A stretch of 57,228 bases of DNA from an uncultured Thermomicrobiales bacterium (lineage in GTDB: Bacteria > Chloroflexota > Chloroflexia > Thermomicrobiales > CADCWN01). The number at the start of each line of letters is the position of its first letter. Positions within the stretch are counted from its first letter, which is position 1. The stretch lies in assembly GCA_902806415.1 (NCBI GenBank), contig CADCWN010000015.1:1-57228 (forward strand), read 5' to 3'. This document shows, piece after piece, positions 27,553 to 34,955 of the stretch. The notes under the pieces are model-generated. The model worked only from the letters and a program-made list of their open reading frames with translations, searched no databases and was not told the origin of the DNA. Made by a program: the position numbers and the translations under genes.

Positions 27553-27833
27553 CAAGCCGCACGGTTCGCGGCGAGCCGATCATCCAGCGCCTCTTTGTGG
27601 CGCGCATAAAAGGCGCGCGCCGCTTCGAGGGCGTCGAGAGAAATGTCATAGTCCTGGGCGACTTGCGCCGTATTCTCGCCGTCCGGCGCGAGACTGCCGA
27701 TCACCGACCAGACAGGGTAGCCGTGCTCCTCCTCGCGCAGACGATATTCCTCGATTCGCGGATCGTCCGGATACGGCTCGATATACCGGGCGATCAACGC
27801 GTCGGCTTCCCGCTTCGTCATTGCGCGCGACAT
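27552..27833 (-). CDS. DUF433-like antitoxin candidate
   Basis: 93 aa. The C-terminal part VWSVIGSLAPDGENTAQVAQDYDISLDALEAARAFYARHKEALDDRL matches DUF433, a small HTH-like fold partnered with DUF5615 proteins in presumed toxin-antitoxin modules. The N-terminal 40 residues are acidic and less conserved. GGGAG lies seven bases before the ATG at 27833. It is 16 bases downstream of the LACTB2-like gene on the same strand, so the pair may be read with NUDIX-LACTB2. Confidence 0.82.
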   Translation of the reverse strand: MSRAMTKREADALIARYIEPYPDDPRIEEYRLREEEHGYPVWSVIGSLAPDGENTAQVAQDYDISLDALEAARAFYARHKEALDDRLAANRAA

Positions 27834-27849
27834 GATCGATCTCCCGTCA

Positions 27850-28659
27850 TCACTCGTCACCCGCCAACTCGTAATGCGTCACGCCGTCTTCCAGATAAGT
27901 CCCCACGCGCCGATCGCGGACCAACTTGCGGAGATGCGCGTCGACCGACTGCGCCGCAGCCGGGTACAGTCGCGGATCGACATCCGCGTAGATCTCCTCG
28001 ACGATCTCGTTGATGGTGGAGATCTCCGCCGCGATCGCGTCCAGGATTTCCCGCTCGCGCTCGTGGCGGTGGGCGATGTAACCCTCGATCCTAGCGCGCG
28101 GGTCGGTGATCGTCGGGCCATGACCGGGCAGGATCAGCTGCAAGTCGAGCGGCAGGAGCGATTCGAGCGAGCGCAGATACTCGTCCAACTCGCCGTCGCG
28201 TCCGATCACCACCGTCCCCTCGCCGACGATCAGGTCGCCGGAGAAGAGGACGCGCTCTTCTTCCAGCAGGAAGGCGAGGTGGTCGGCGGCGTGGCCCGGA
28301 GTGTGCAACGCGCGCAGCGGGTGCCCGCCGATCGTCAACCGCTGGTCGTGGCGCAGGGCGATGTCCACGCCGAGGATCGGCGCGTAGGTCGCGATCGGCA
28401 CCCCGATCCGGCGCTGGAGCGAAAACGCCCCCGGCAGATGGTCGAGGTGCGAGTGGGTCACCAGGATCAGGACCGGCGTGCCTCCCAACTCCTCGATCCC
28501 CGCCTCGATCGCCGCGATGTGGTCATTGTCGTCCGGGCCGGGATCGACGATCGCCAGATCGCCCGTGCCAAAAATATAGGTGTTCGTCCCCTTCCCGGTC
28601 ATCAGCGACGGATTGGGCGCGGTTAGGCGACCGACATAGGGCAAGTCCCTCACCAACAT
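27850..28659 (-). CDS. LACTB2-like MBL-fold hydrolase with C-terminal winged helix
   Basis: 269 aa. Metal motif THSHLDH (His69, His71, Asp73, His74), His123 in HTPGHAADH and Asp142 in FSGDLIVG are all canonical. NPSLMTGKGTNTYIFGTGDLAIVDPGP is typical of the LACTB2 branch, whose human member is a ribonuclease. The last 70 residues form a winged-helix-like domain (EYRI-type: IVEEIYADVDPRLYPAAAQSVDAHLRKL). GAGGAGG precedes the ATG. Its first ten bases overlap the end of the NUDIX gene, so the two are coupled. Confidence 0.9.
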   Translation of the reverse strand: MLVRDLPYVGRLTAPNPSLMTGKGTNTYIFGTGDLAIVDPGPDDNDHIAAIEAGIEELGGTPVLILVTHSHLDHLPGAFSLQRRIGVPIATYAPILGVDIALRHDQRLTIGGHPLRALHTPGHAADHLAFLLEEERVLFSGDLIVGEGTVVIGRDGELDEYLRSLESLLPLDLQLILPGHGPTITDPRARIEGYIAHRHEREREILDAIAAEISTINEIVEEIYADVDPRLYPAAAQSVDAHLRKLVRDRRVGTYLEDGVTHYELAGDE

Positions 28660-29468
28660 GCGGCGACCTCCTCGGGCAACGTGGCCTCTCGCCCATCCGG
28701 GTTGAGCGTCGGCAACACCGGCGGCACGGCCTTCGTGCGCGCATGGTCGAGCAGGGCGGCGAGCGAGTCGAATTGCGCGAACCGCTCCAGGTGCTTCGTC
28801 TGCACCGGCAACATCGGCAACCCGCCGCGCGCGTGTCGCGTTAGCCCGACGCGCGGCGTGAGCCATTCCCCCGCCGCCATCTCCCCCGCCCAGTGCGTGG
28901 CGCCCTGGCCCGGCGGCAACACGCCGAGGAAGAAGTGGGTATCGAAGCGGATGCGCGACGCCTCGGGCGTGATCCAGTGCGCGAAGTAGATTAGGTCATC
29001 GGGCGCGATCGTCAGGTTCTCCTCGCGCAGCAGCCGTCCGAAAGGGAGCACACCGGCCAGCAGATCCTCCCGCGCGGCGGCCCAGCGCGCCTCGTTATCG
29101 AGCGGCAGCAGTCCGCCCCCCTCCTCGCGCACGATCAGGACGCCGGCTTCCTCGAAGAGCTCGCGCACGGCGCAGACGATCAGCGCGCCGGTCGTCGCCG
29201 AGTCCGGCGCGGCGAAGCCGGGCAGCGCCTCGACCCGCCGGTGGGTCGCCGTGACCGTCATGCCGCCCGGCAAGGCGTGGATCGACGTGCTCGCCACGTC
29301 ATAATCCGGCGCATCGAGGACACCGCCGGGGAAGCTATACGCGCCGGGGGCGAAACGGGCGCTATCGGGTCGCCGGAGCATATAAACCTCGAACGGCTCC
29401 TCACCTTCCGCCTCGCGCAGCAGCACGACCGACGCCGCGCGCGGCAGCGCTCTCGTCTCGCCGACCAT
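28650..29468 (-). CDS. NUDIX hydrolase, NUDT19-like
   Basis: 272 aa. The Nudix box is split: GAYSFPGGVLDAPD (residues 42-55), then about 45 inserted residues, then CAVRELFEEAGVLI with Arg102, Glu103, Glu106 and Glu107. That insertion is the hallmark of the NUDT19/RP2p group, some of which hydrolyse CoA. RRPDSARFAPGAY and FAHWITPEASRIRFDTHFFL also fit. GGGAGGG lies eight bases before the ATG at 29468, and a TGCTATAGT promoter word is about 50 bases upstream. It overlaps the LACTB2-like gene by ten bases. Confidence 0.9.
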   Translation of the reverse strand: MVGETRALPRAASVVLLREAEGEEPFEVYMLRRPDSARFAPGAYSFPGGVLDAPDYDVASTSIHALPGGMTVTATHRRVEALPGFAAPDSATTGALIVCAVRELFEEAGVLIVREEGGGLLPLDNEARWAAAREDLLAGVLPFGRLLREENLTIAPDDLIYFAHWITPEASRIRFDTHFFLGVLPPGQGATHWAGEMAAGEWLTPRVGLTRHARGGLPMLPVQTKHLERFAQFDSLAALLDHARTKAVPPVLPTLNPDGREATLPEEVAACW

Positions 29469-29516
29469 ACCCCGCGTCCCTCCCCCATTCGCGCCAGCGT
29501 CACGTTCCCATTCCTG

Positions 29517-29525
29517 ACTATAGCA
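29517..29525 (-). promoter_or_regulatory. Extended -10 box of the NUDIX-LACTB2 operon
   Basis: Minus strand TGCTATAGT, 48 bases before the NUDIX ATG. Confidence 0.45.
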
Positions 29526-29867
29526 CACGCCCTTGCCGCGTTCTGGTTGGGGAACAAGCGGCTGAATCCGCGTTGCGGTGCGTTGCGCCGCACCGGGCAA
29601 GCCATCAGGTCGGCCTCGCCCTGGCCACGAAGAGTTGGTGAGGTGACCCCGGCATCGCTTTTGCATATGCGTCGTGGGAACCAACGCGCCGGCTCGGCGC
29701 GTACGCCGGGGGATGCGTGAAAATGAAATACCGGTTTGTCGGAGACAACCTTGTTTGGCTCAGACAAGGAATGCACCGCTGCGATGCCAATATGCCCATC
29801 CCGTCCGCCGTTCGATCGCGCCTCCCGCACCTTGCTTCTAACAGTTATGCGTTGTCCGAGTGAAATC
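29526..29867. other. Non-coding part of the NUDIX/DUF6766 divergent gap
   Basis: No open frame with a ribosome-binding site or family likeness was seen. The only structures are small stems near 29740-29775 (CCTTGT with ACAAGG, and TGTC with GACA). It may hold the DUF6766 promoter, but no box is convincing. Confidence 0.4.
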
Positions 29868-29893
29868 GGCCCCGCCTCGATCGAGGCGGGGCC
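29868..29893. promoter_or_regulatory. Perfect 26-bp palindrome upstream of the DUF6766 gene
   Basis: GGCCCCGCCTCGA followed at once by its exact reverse complement, with no loop. It ends 70 bases before the DUF6766 ATG and is not followed by a T-run. With no loop it suits a dimeric protein-binding site better than a terminator. Confidence 0.55.
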
Positions 29894-29962
29894 GGTTCCA
29901 GCAGCCGCCCTGGACACGAGCAACAACGCAGAGATCGTCGCGAACAACTGAAAGGGGCAACG

Positions 29963-30628
29963 ATGGGAAACTTCTTCCGCAACAACGGCCTGACGCTCGT
30001 CCTCCTCATCCTTTTCGCCCTCTCGCTCGTCGGCCACAGCATCACCGGGATGCGCGAGTACAACGACGATCAGCGTGAGCACGGTCAGGAGACGGTGAGC
30101 TATCCCGAGTACCTGGTCACCGGGGCGTTCGTCGAGTCGGTGTTCGAGAACTGGGAGAGCGAGTTCTTGCAGATGGGCCTCTACGTCCTGCTCACCGCCT
30201 ATCTTTTCCAGAAGGGCTCAGCCGAGTCGAAGGATCCGGACGGGGAGGAGGCGGTTGACGAGGACCCGCGCCAGGCGCGCGACAATCCCGACGCCCCCTG
30301 GCCGGTCCATCGGGGCGGCCTCGTCCTCAAGCTCTACGAGAACTCGCTCGCCCTCGCGCTCTTCGCGCTCTTCGGCCTTTCATTCATCCTACACGCTGCG
30401 GGCGGGGCCAGCGCCTACAACGAGGAGCAGCGGGCGCACGACGGCGAGACCGTCTCCATCCTCGGCTATCTCGCCACGGCGCGCTTCTGGTTCGAGTCGT
30501 TCCAAAATTGGCAGAGCGAGTTCCTCTCGATCGCCGCAGTCGTGGTCCTCTCGATCTTCCTGCGTCAGCGCGCATCGCCGGAGTCGAAACCGGTGGCCGC
30601 GCCCCATGCCGCGACCGGCGAACGATGA
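29963..30628 (+). CDS. DUF6766 membrane protein with two repeated halves
   Basis: 221 aa. Each half has one transmembrane helix, a short extracytoplasmic-looking segment and a second helix. Half one has LTLVLLILFALSLVGHSITG, YNDDQREHGQETVS, ENWESEFLQMGLYVLL and GSAESK. Half two has LALALFALFGLSFILHAAGG, YNEEQRAHDGETVS, QNWQSEFLSIAAVVVL and ASPESK. The near-identical blocks show an internal duplication. An acidic linker (DPDGEEAVDEDPRQARDNPD) joins them. Function unknown. AAGGGG precedes the ATG. Confidence 0.88.
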   Translation: MGNFFRNNGLTLVLLILFALSLVGHSITGMREYNDDQREHGQETVSYPEYLVTGAFVESVFENWESEFLQMGLYVLLTAYLFQKGSAESKDPDGEEAVDEDPRQARDNPDAPWPVHRGGLVLKLYENSLALALFALFGLSFILHAAGGASAYNEEQRAHDGETVSILGYLATARFWFESFQNWQSEFLSIAAVVVLSIFLRQRASPESKPVAAPHAATGER

Positions 30629-30681
30629 ATTGAAGGCGGAACGCGGAATGGATAGCGATTGACTCGGCGCTCTAGCGAATG

Positions 30682-30888
30682 GCTGCTGGCAAGGCGGTGG
30701 TCGCCGATTGATGGCGCTTGACAACTTCATCGCCTCACCCGCCTGGGTGCCGGTGGACTGCAGTCCCGGCTGAAGGCTGCGCCACAAAGCCCTGCTACCC
30801 GCGCAGGATAAACCCGCCTGCGCGAGCTGGGATGGGGCGATCAACTCGTTAATCGCCATCAATCGGCGACCATCGCCTTGCCAGCAGC
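30682..30888. repeat. Long inverted-repeat element (REP/MITE-like)
   Basis: Arms 30682-30716 and 30854-30888 match in 34 of 35 positions and the pairing continues more weakly inwards. Inside are GGACTGCAGTCC (30755-30766, perfect palindrome) and CGCGCAGG / CCTGCGCG (30800-30824). The centre resembles dispersed GC-rich intergenic repeats common in Chloroflexota and cyanobacteria. No coding capacity and no clear target duplication. The 420-base gap 30629-31050 contains nothing else recognisable. Confidence 0.8.
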
Positions 30889-31050
30889 TACCCAGCCCCT
30901 TCGCCCCTGATCAGAGAGCCAGTCCCGCGCTGTACCGTTCGCCGATGCCGCCACGCGAGCCGATCCCCTATCGTTGCTGATGACAGCAACGCTCTGCGCG
31001 CCCGCGACAGGGCGGTGAGTGCGACGACAGCAGCAGTAGGCAAGGGAAAT

Positions 31051-32070
31051 ATGTCCACTCGGATGCGTACGCGCGTGACGATTCGTCCCGCGACCGACGC
31101 CGATTATCCGGCGTTGGCGGCGATCGAGAATGCCGTGTTCACTGATTATCCCACCACGCCCGACACGATCCGCTTCGGCGACGAGCACCGCGACCCGAAG
31201 TGCCGCCAGGCGCGTTTCATCGCCGAGCGGGAGGGTGAGGCGGTCGGGGTCGGGAGCTACAGCCAGTCGGCGAGCATGTACCACCCCCGCAAGTTCGGCC
31301 TCGGCGTCACCGTCCGCCCGGAGTGGCAAGGCCAAAGGATCGGCGCGGCCCTTTACGACCATACACTCGGCGCGCTCGACCCGTTCGCGCCCCTCTCGAT
31401 CCGCGGCCAGGTCCGCGCCGACTGGGCGAACAGCGTCCACTTCCTGCGGGTGCGCGGCTTCGGCGAGACGATGCGGTCCTGGGAATCACGCCTCGCCGTC
31501 GCCGACTTCGATCCCGCCCCCTTCGCCGGGGCGGAGGCGCGCACGGCGGCGAGCGGGATCACGATCCGCACCTTCGCCGAATTGGCGAGCGACCCGGAGC
31601 GGGACCACAAACTCTACGAGCTCGACCGCGATCTCTCGGAGGACGTCCCGCACCCCGAGCCGCACACCCCGATCAGCCGGGAGTTTTTCGTCGAGCGGAT
31701 CCTGGCCGATCCCGACCTGATCCCCGAGGCGTACTTCGTGGCGATCGACGCCGCGACCGGGGAGTACGCCGGGATGGGCCAACTCTGGCACAGCCAGGGG
31801 AGCGACGATCTCTACAACGGACTCACCGGCGTGCGTCGTGCCTATCGGCGACGCGGGATCGCCCTGACGCTGAAGCTGCGCGGGATCGCCTACGCCAAGG
31901 CCCAGGGCCGCCCGACGATCAAGACCTGGAACGAGTCGAACAACCGCGCGATGCTCGCGATCAATGAGGCGCTGGGGTTCGTTAAGCAGCCGGTCTGGAT
32001 CGACTTCGCCAAGACGCTACGCGAGGACGACGGCGTGCCGGTCGAGCCGACCGTAGAAGAGGAAGGGTGA
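31051..32070 (+). CDS. Double GNAT-family N-acetyltransferase
   Basis: 339 aa, two GNAT domains in tandem. The first has the acetyl-CoA loop in LGVTVRPEWQGQRIGAALYDH (residues about 90-110), the second in GLTGVRRAYRRRGIALTLKL (about 255-275) with TWNESNNRAMLAINEALGF after it, typical of mycothiol-synthase-like double GNATs. The substrate is unknown. AAGGGA precedes the ATG. Its TGA overlaps the next gene's ATG by one base (TGATG), so the two are translationally coupled. Confidence 0.92.
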   Translation: MSTRMRTRVTIRPATDADYPALAAIENAVFTDYPTTPDTIRFGDEHRDPKCRQARFIAEREGEAVGVGSYSQSASMYHPRKFGLGVTVRPEWQGQRIGAALYDHTLGALDPFAPLSIRGQVRADWANSVHFLRVRGFGETMRSWESRLAVADFDPAPFAGAEARTAASGITIRTFAELASDPERDHKLYELDRDLSEDVPHPEPHTPISREFFVERILADPDLIPEAYFVAIDAATGEYAGMGQLWHSQGSDDLYNGLTGVRRAYRRRGIALTLKLRGIAYAKAQGRPTIKTWNESNNRAMLAINEALGFVKQPVWIDFAKTLREDDGVPVEPTVEEEG

Positions 32071-33188
32071 TGACGCTGCCGCTCCTGCACCTGTCGGGCT
32101 CACCATACGAGCAAGGAGTCGCGCACGGTCGCGCGCTAGGGCGGCAAATCGCCCACAACCTTGACATCTACTTCGCCCGCTTCGAGCGCGAGGCGAAGCT
32201 CGTGCCGGACGAGGTGATCGCCCGCGCGCGACGCTACGCTGAGGCGCTCGAAGCGAGCGCGCCCGACTACCACGCGGGGATGCGCGGTATCGCCGCCGGG
32301 GCGGGGCAGGATTTGGATCGGATCGCGGCGCTCAACGTCCGTTACGAACTCCTCTACTACCAGTTCGGCCAGAACGCCACCAATGTCCGCAACCCCGACG
32401 GCTGCACGGCGTTCGCGGTCGGCCCCGCCGCGTCGGCGAGCGGGCATCTGCTGATCGGCGAGAACTGGGACTGGATCCCCGAGGTGCGCGGCGCGCTGCT
32501 CCACACGATCGAGCCGGACGGCATGGAGACACTGGGCTTCACCGAGGCGGGGATTTTCGGCGCGAAGATCGGGCTGAACAGCGCCGGGATCGGCCTGGTG
32601 ATCAACGGGATGACGACGACCGACGACGATTGGTCGCGCCTCAGCCTGCCGTTCCACGCCCGCTGCCGGGCGATCCTGCGGTCACGCGACCTCGACGCGG
32701 CGATCGCGGTCGTCGTCGCCGCGCCGCGCGCCTGCGCCGCCAACTTCCTGCTCGCCCAGACTCCCGATCGGCTCGTGAATATCGAGGCCGCGCCCGAGCG
32801 CACGCGCCGTTGGGATGCGGAGGAGGCGCGGCTCTGCCACACCAACCACTTCCTCGACCCGCGCGCCCTCGGCGTCGTGGAGCCGGAGATCGAGCGCGGC
32901 CCCGACTCGCAGGACCGCCTCGCGCGGATGCGGACCCTGCTCGATGGCGATCGGCCGCTCGCGTTCGAGATCCTCGCGGCGGCGTTGCGCGACAGCGAGG
33001 GCGCGCCGGATGCGATTTGCCGCCACCCCGACCCGACCCAGCCGCCCGAGGAGCGCTACGCCACCGTCGTCTCGGTGATCATGGACCTGCACGCGCAAAC
33101 ACTCTGGATCAGCGATGGCCCGCCCGATCAGGCCCCCTACGCGCGCGTCGCCCTGGCCGATCTCGCGGCGATGCAAACCGGAATGTGA
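32070..33188 (+). CDS. C45-family N-terminal-nucleophile hydrolase (penicillin acyltransferase-like)
   Basis: 372 aa. The NPDGCTAFAV block places a cysteine at 112 after Gly111, the expected self-cleavage site exposing an N-terminal nucleophile, as in acyl-CoA:6-APA acyltransferase. GENWDW follows, as in the family, and GLNSAGIGLVINGM and a CHTNHFLDP block (His-Asn) complete the fold. GSPYEQGVAHGRALG at the start is a family mark. It probably hydrolyses amides or acyl peptides. One-base overlap with the double-GNAT gene suggests a linked acylation/deacylation pair, which is inference. Confidence 0.9.
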   Translation: MTLPLLHLSGSPYEQGVAHGRALGRQIAHNLDIYFARFEREAKLVPDEVIARARRYAEALEASAPDYHAGMRGIAAGAGQDLDRIAALNVRYELLYYQFGQNATNVRNPDGCTAFAVGPAASASGHLLIGENWDWIPEVRGALLHTIEPDGMETLGFTEAGIFGAKIGLNSAGIGLVINGMTTTDDDWSRLSLPFHARCRAILRSRDLDAAIAVVVAAPRACAANFLLAQTPDRLVNIEAAPERTRRWDAEEARLCHTNHFLDPRALGVVEPEIERGPDSQDRLARMRTLLDGDRPLAFEILAAALRDSEGAPDAICRHPDPTQPPEERYATVVSVIMDLHAQTLWISDGPPDQAPYARVALADLAAMQTGM

Positions 33189-33200
33189 GGTTGTCCAGCT

Positions 33201-33566
33201 TCAGTGCCACGCCCGGAGTTGCGCCCCATGCTCCGCGAAATCGCTCGCGCGACCGTGCGCCCACTCTGCGAAGCGCCCGTCGCGCGCCGCTTCCTCCGAC
33301 GTGATCGTGCCGAGGAACGCGATCAGCGCGGGGTGGGTCACCGCCAGGTCCGCGAGCGCCGCGATCCAACCGCGCCCCCGGCGCGCGGCCACCTGCGCGG
33401 CGTTAAACAGGTCGTCGTTGTAGGTCCGCCCGGGGCTGGTCGGATTCGCGCGCACCTCGCGCGATCGATGCAGCGTCTCCGCTTCCCACCCGGTCGAGTG
33501 GCAGACGACCTCGCGCGCAGTCCAGTCGCCACACGCGCCGGGTCGCTCGCGCAACGGCGGGGGCAA
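33201..33566 (-). pseudogene. DinB/DfsB-like four-helix protein, 5'-truncated
   Basis: The frame reads GDWTAREVVCHSTGWEAET, LFNAAQVAARRGRGWIAALADLAVTHPALIAFLG and EWAHGRASDFAEH, as in DinB-like/DfsB proteins. The usual first helix is missing: in-frame sequence upstream reads AAWALPPPL for a dozen codons and then meets TAA. The only starts are a TTG at 33566 or similar, without a ribosome-binding site. About 120 of 160 expected residues remain. It is convergent with the C45 gene, 12 bases away. Either a decayed gene or a frameshift/assembly error at 33580. Confidence 0.55.
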
Positions 33567-33680
33567 CGCCCACGCCGCGTCTTAGAACGCAGCGGAGGCG
33601 GCGGGGGTGGCAATCGCGTTCGCAAGCGGTGAGCCCGGCTTCATCCCTTCGCCCACCTTGACCCCTTCTTCATCGTCGGG

Positions 33681-33690
33681 GAGTATACTC
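33681..33690 (+). promoter_or_regulatory. -10 box of the membrane-protein/DedA pair
   Basis: GAGTATACTC, a perfect ten-base palindrome that contains TATACT, about 40 bases before the ATG at 33729. Confidence 0.4.
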
Positions 33691-33728
33691 ATAAGGAACT
33701 GGTCGCCAGGTGGGCGCGCCGCGCGTGG

Positions 33729-34187
33729 ATGGAGACGAGTGTGGGCGGCAGTTCAGTCGCATCGCCCAAACGCCGCAGGCGCATAGCGCGTCGCGCCCGG
33801 CGGATTGTCCCGCTCACGCTGCTCCTGCTGATCAGTCTCATGCTGCTCTTCTTCATCACCGCGCGCGTGGTCCGCGCGGTGCTGGAAGCGCGCAACGCTG
33901 AGCAGGTGCGCAACGGTGCCGCTATCGGCGTGCGCCCCTGGATGACGATCCCCTACATCGCGCGCGCCCACGGCATACCGGAGGGGGAGCTGTTCGATGC
34001 GCTCGGGTTAATCGCCACCGAGCGCAATCGCCGCGCACCGCTGGGGGCGATCGCCGAGCACAACGGGCGCGATCTCGACGCCGATCTCGCCACGCTGAAC
34101 GCGCTGATCGCGGAGCGCCGCGCGGCCCCCCGTGCGCCGACACCACCCCGCCCGCCATCGCCGCAAGCGCCCGGGGGCAACCCATGA
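33729..34187 (+). CDS. Single-pass membrane protein with predicted helical soluble domain
   Basis: 152 aa. A basic N-terminus (KRRRRIARRARRI) precedes one transmembrane helix (VPLTLLLLISLMLLFFITARV), then GVRPWMTIPYIARAHGIPEGELFDALGL, a helix-turn-helix-like segment that recurs in Chloroflexota proteins beside DedA genes, then PLGAIAEHNGRDLDADLATLNALI and a proline-rich tail. Function unknown. It overlaps the DedA gene by four bases (ATGA), so the products are probably made together and may interact in the membrane. Confidence 0.72.
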   Translation: METSVGGSSVASPKRRRRIARRARRIVPLTLLLLISLMLLFFITARVVRAVLEARNAEQVRNGAAIGVRPWMTIPYIARAHGIPEGELFDALGLIATERNRRAPLGAIAEHNGRDLDADLATLNALIAERRAAPRAPTPPRPPSPQAPGGNP

Positions 34188-34882
34188 CCGAGCGACTCCT
34201 GAACTTCTTGCTGGATTACGGCGTGATGGCGCTGGTACCGGTCCTGCTCGCCTCGGCGATCGGGATCCCCTTACCGGGCTCGCTCCTGCTGGTGGCGGCG
34301 GGCGCCTTCGCGAGCGGCGGGCTACTCACCCTCCTCCCCCTGCTGCTCGGCGCGATCGGCGCGACGATGGCGGGGAATGGGATCGGCTACTGGATCGGGC
34401 AGCGCGGCGGCACCGCCGCGCTGACGCGCTGGGGCCAGCGCTTCCATGTTGGCGCGGAGGCGATCGAGCGGGCCGACGGGTTCTTCACCAAGTATGGTCG
34501 CCTCTCCGTGATCCTCTCACGCTTCCCCTTCTCGCCGCTCAGCGCGATCATCAACATCCTCGCGGGGACGGCCCGCTACCCGCCCCGCGCGTTTCTTGTC
34601 GCCAATCTCGTCGGTGTCAGCGTCTGGGCGACGGTCTACCTTGGTCTCGGCTACGCCTTCGCCGCCAGCTGGGACATCATCGCCGCCATCCTCGGAGGAG
34701 CGACTCAGGCGCTCACGCTCGCGCTCGTGGTCGTCATCCTGCTCATCCTACTCATCCGCGCGATCCGGCACCATCACGAGCACGAGGACGACGCCCACAT
34801 CGTCGAGGTGTCGCCCGGCGAGGCGGCGCACGCCGGCACCCTCGCGCCGAGCGCGCCGAGCGAACCCAAAGCGGGCCACTGA
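34184..34882 (+). CDS. DedA family (VTT-domain) membrane protein
   Basis: 232 aa. Family features: early IGIPLPGSLLLVAAGAFASGG re-entrant segment, GNGIGYWIGQRGG, FFTKYGRLSVILSRFPFSPLSAIINILAGTARYPPRAFLVANLVGVSVW with the F-x-R-x-x-P core, then C-terminal helices and a histidine-rich tail (HHHEHEDDAH). DedA proteins are implicated in undecaprenyl-phosphate or phospholipid flipping. It is coupled by ATGA overlap to the preceding single-pass protein. Confidence 0.93.
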   Translation: MTERLLNFLLDYGVMALVPVLLASAIGIPLPGSLLLVAAGAFASGGLLTLLPLLLGAIGATMAGNGIGYWIGQRGGTAALTRWGQRFHVGAEAIERADGFFTKYGRLSVILSRFPFSPLSAIINILAGTARYPPRAFLVANLVGVSVWATVYLGLGYAFAASWDIIAAILGGATQALTLALVVVILLILLIRAIRHHHEHEDDAHIVEVSPGEAAHAGTLAPSAPSEPKAGH

Positions 34883-34899
34883 ACGGGTACACAACAGAC

Positions 34900-34928
34900 G
34901 GGGCAGCGATCATGATGCTCGCTACCCC
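34900..34928. terminator. Hairpin between convergent DedA and lipoprotein genes
   Basis: GGGGCAGCGA pairs with TCGCTACCCC with one mismatch and a nine-base loop. It lies 18 bases after the DedA stop and 28 before the lipoprotein stop. Confidence 0.6.
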
Positions 34929-34955
34929 GCCATTGCGCTACTCGACCACGTGATT

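Noticed and set aside
27834-27862. GTGACGA/GTGATGA heptamer-like tract at the end of the LACTB2-like gene
   Set aside because: Mostly coding sequence for the last residues; only two units and no partner arm.
30800-30824. Cobalamin-type or other riboswitch in the long inverted repeat
   Set aside because: The stems lack conserved riboswitch core elements and the symmetry fits a repeat element better.
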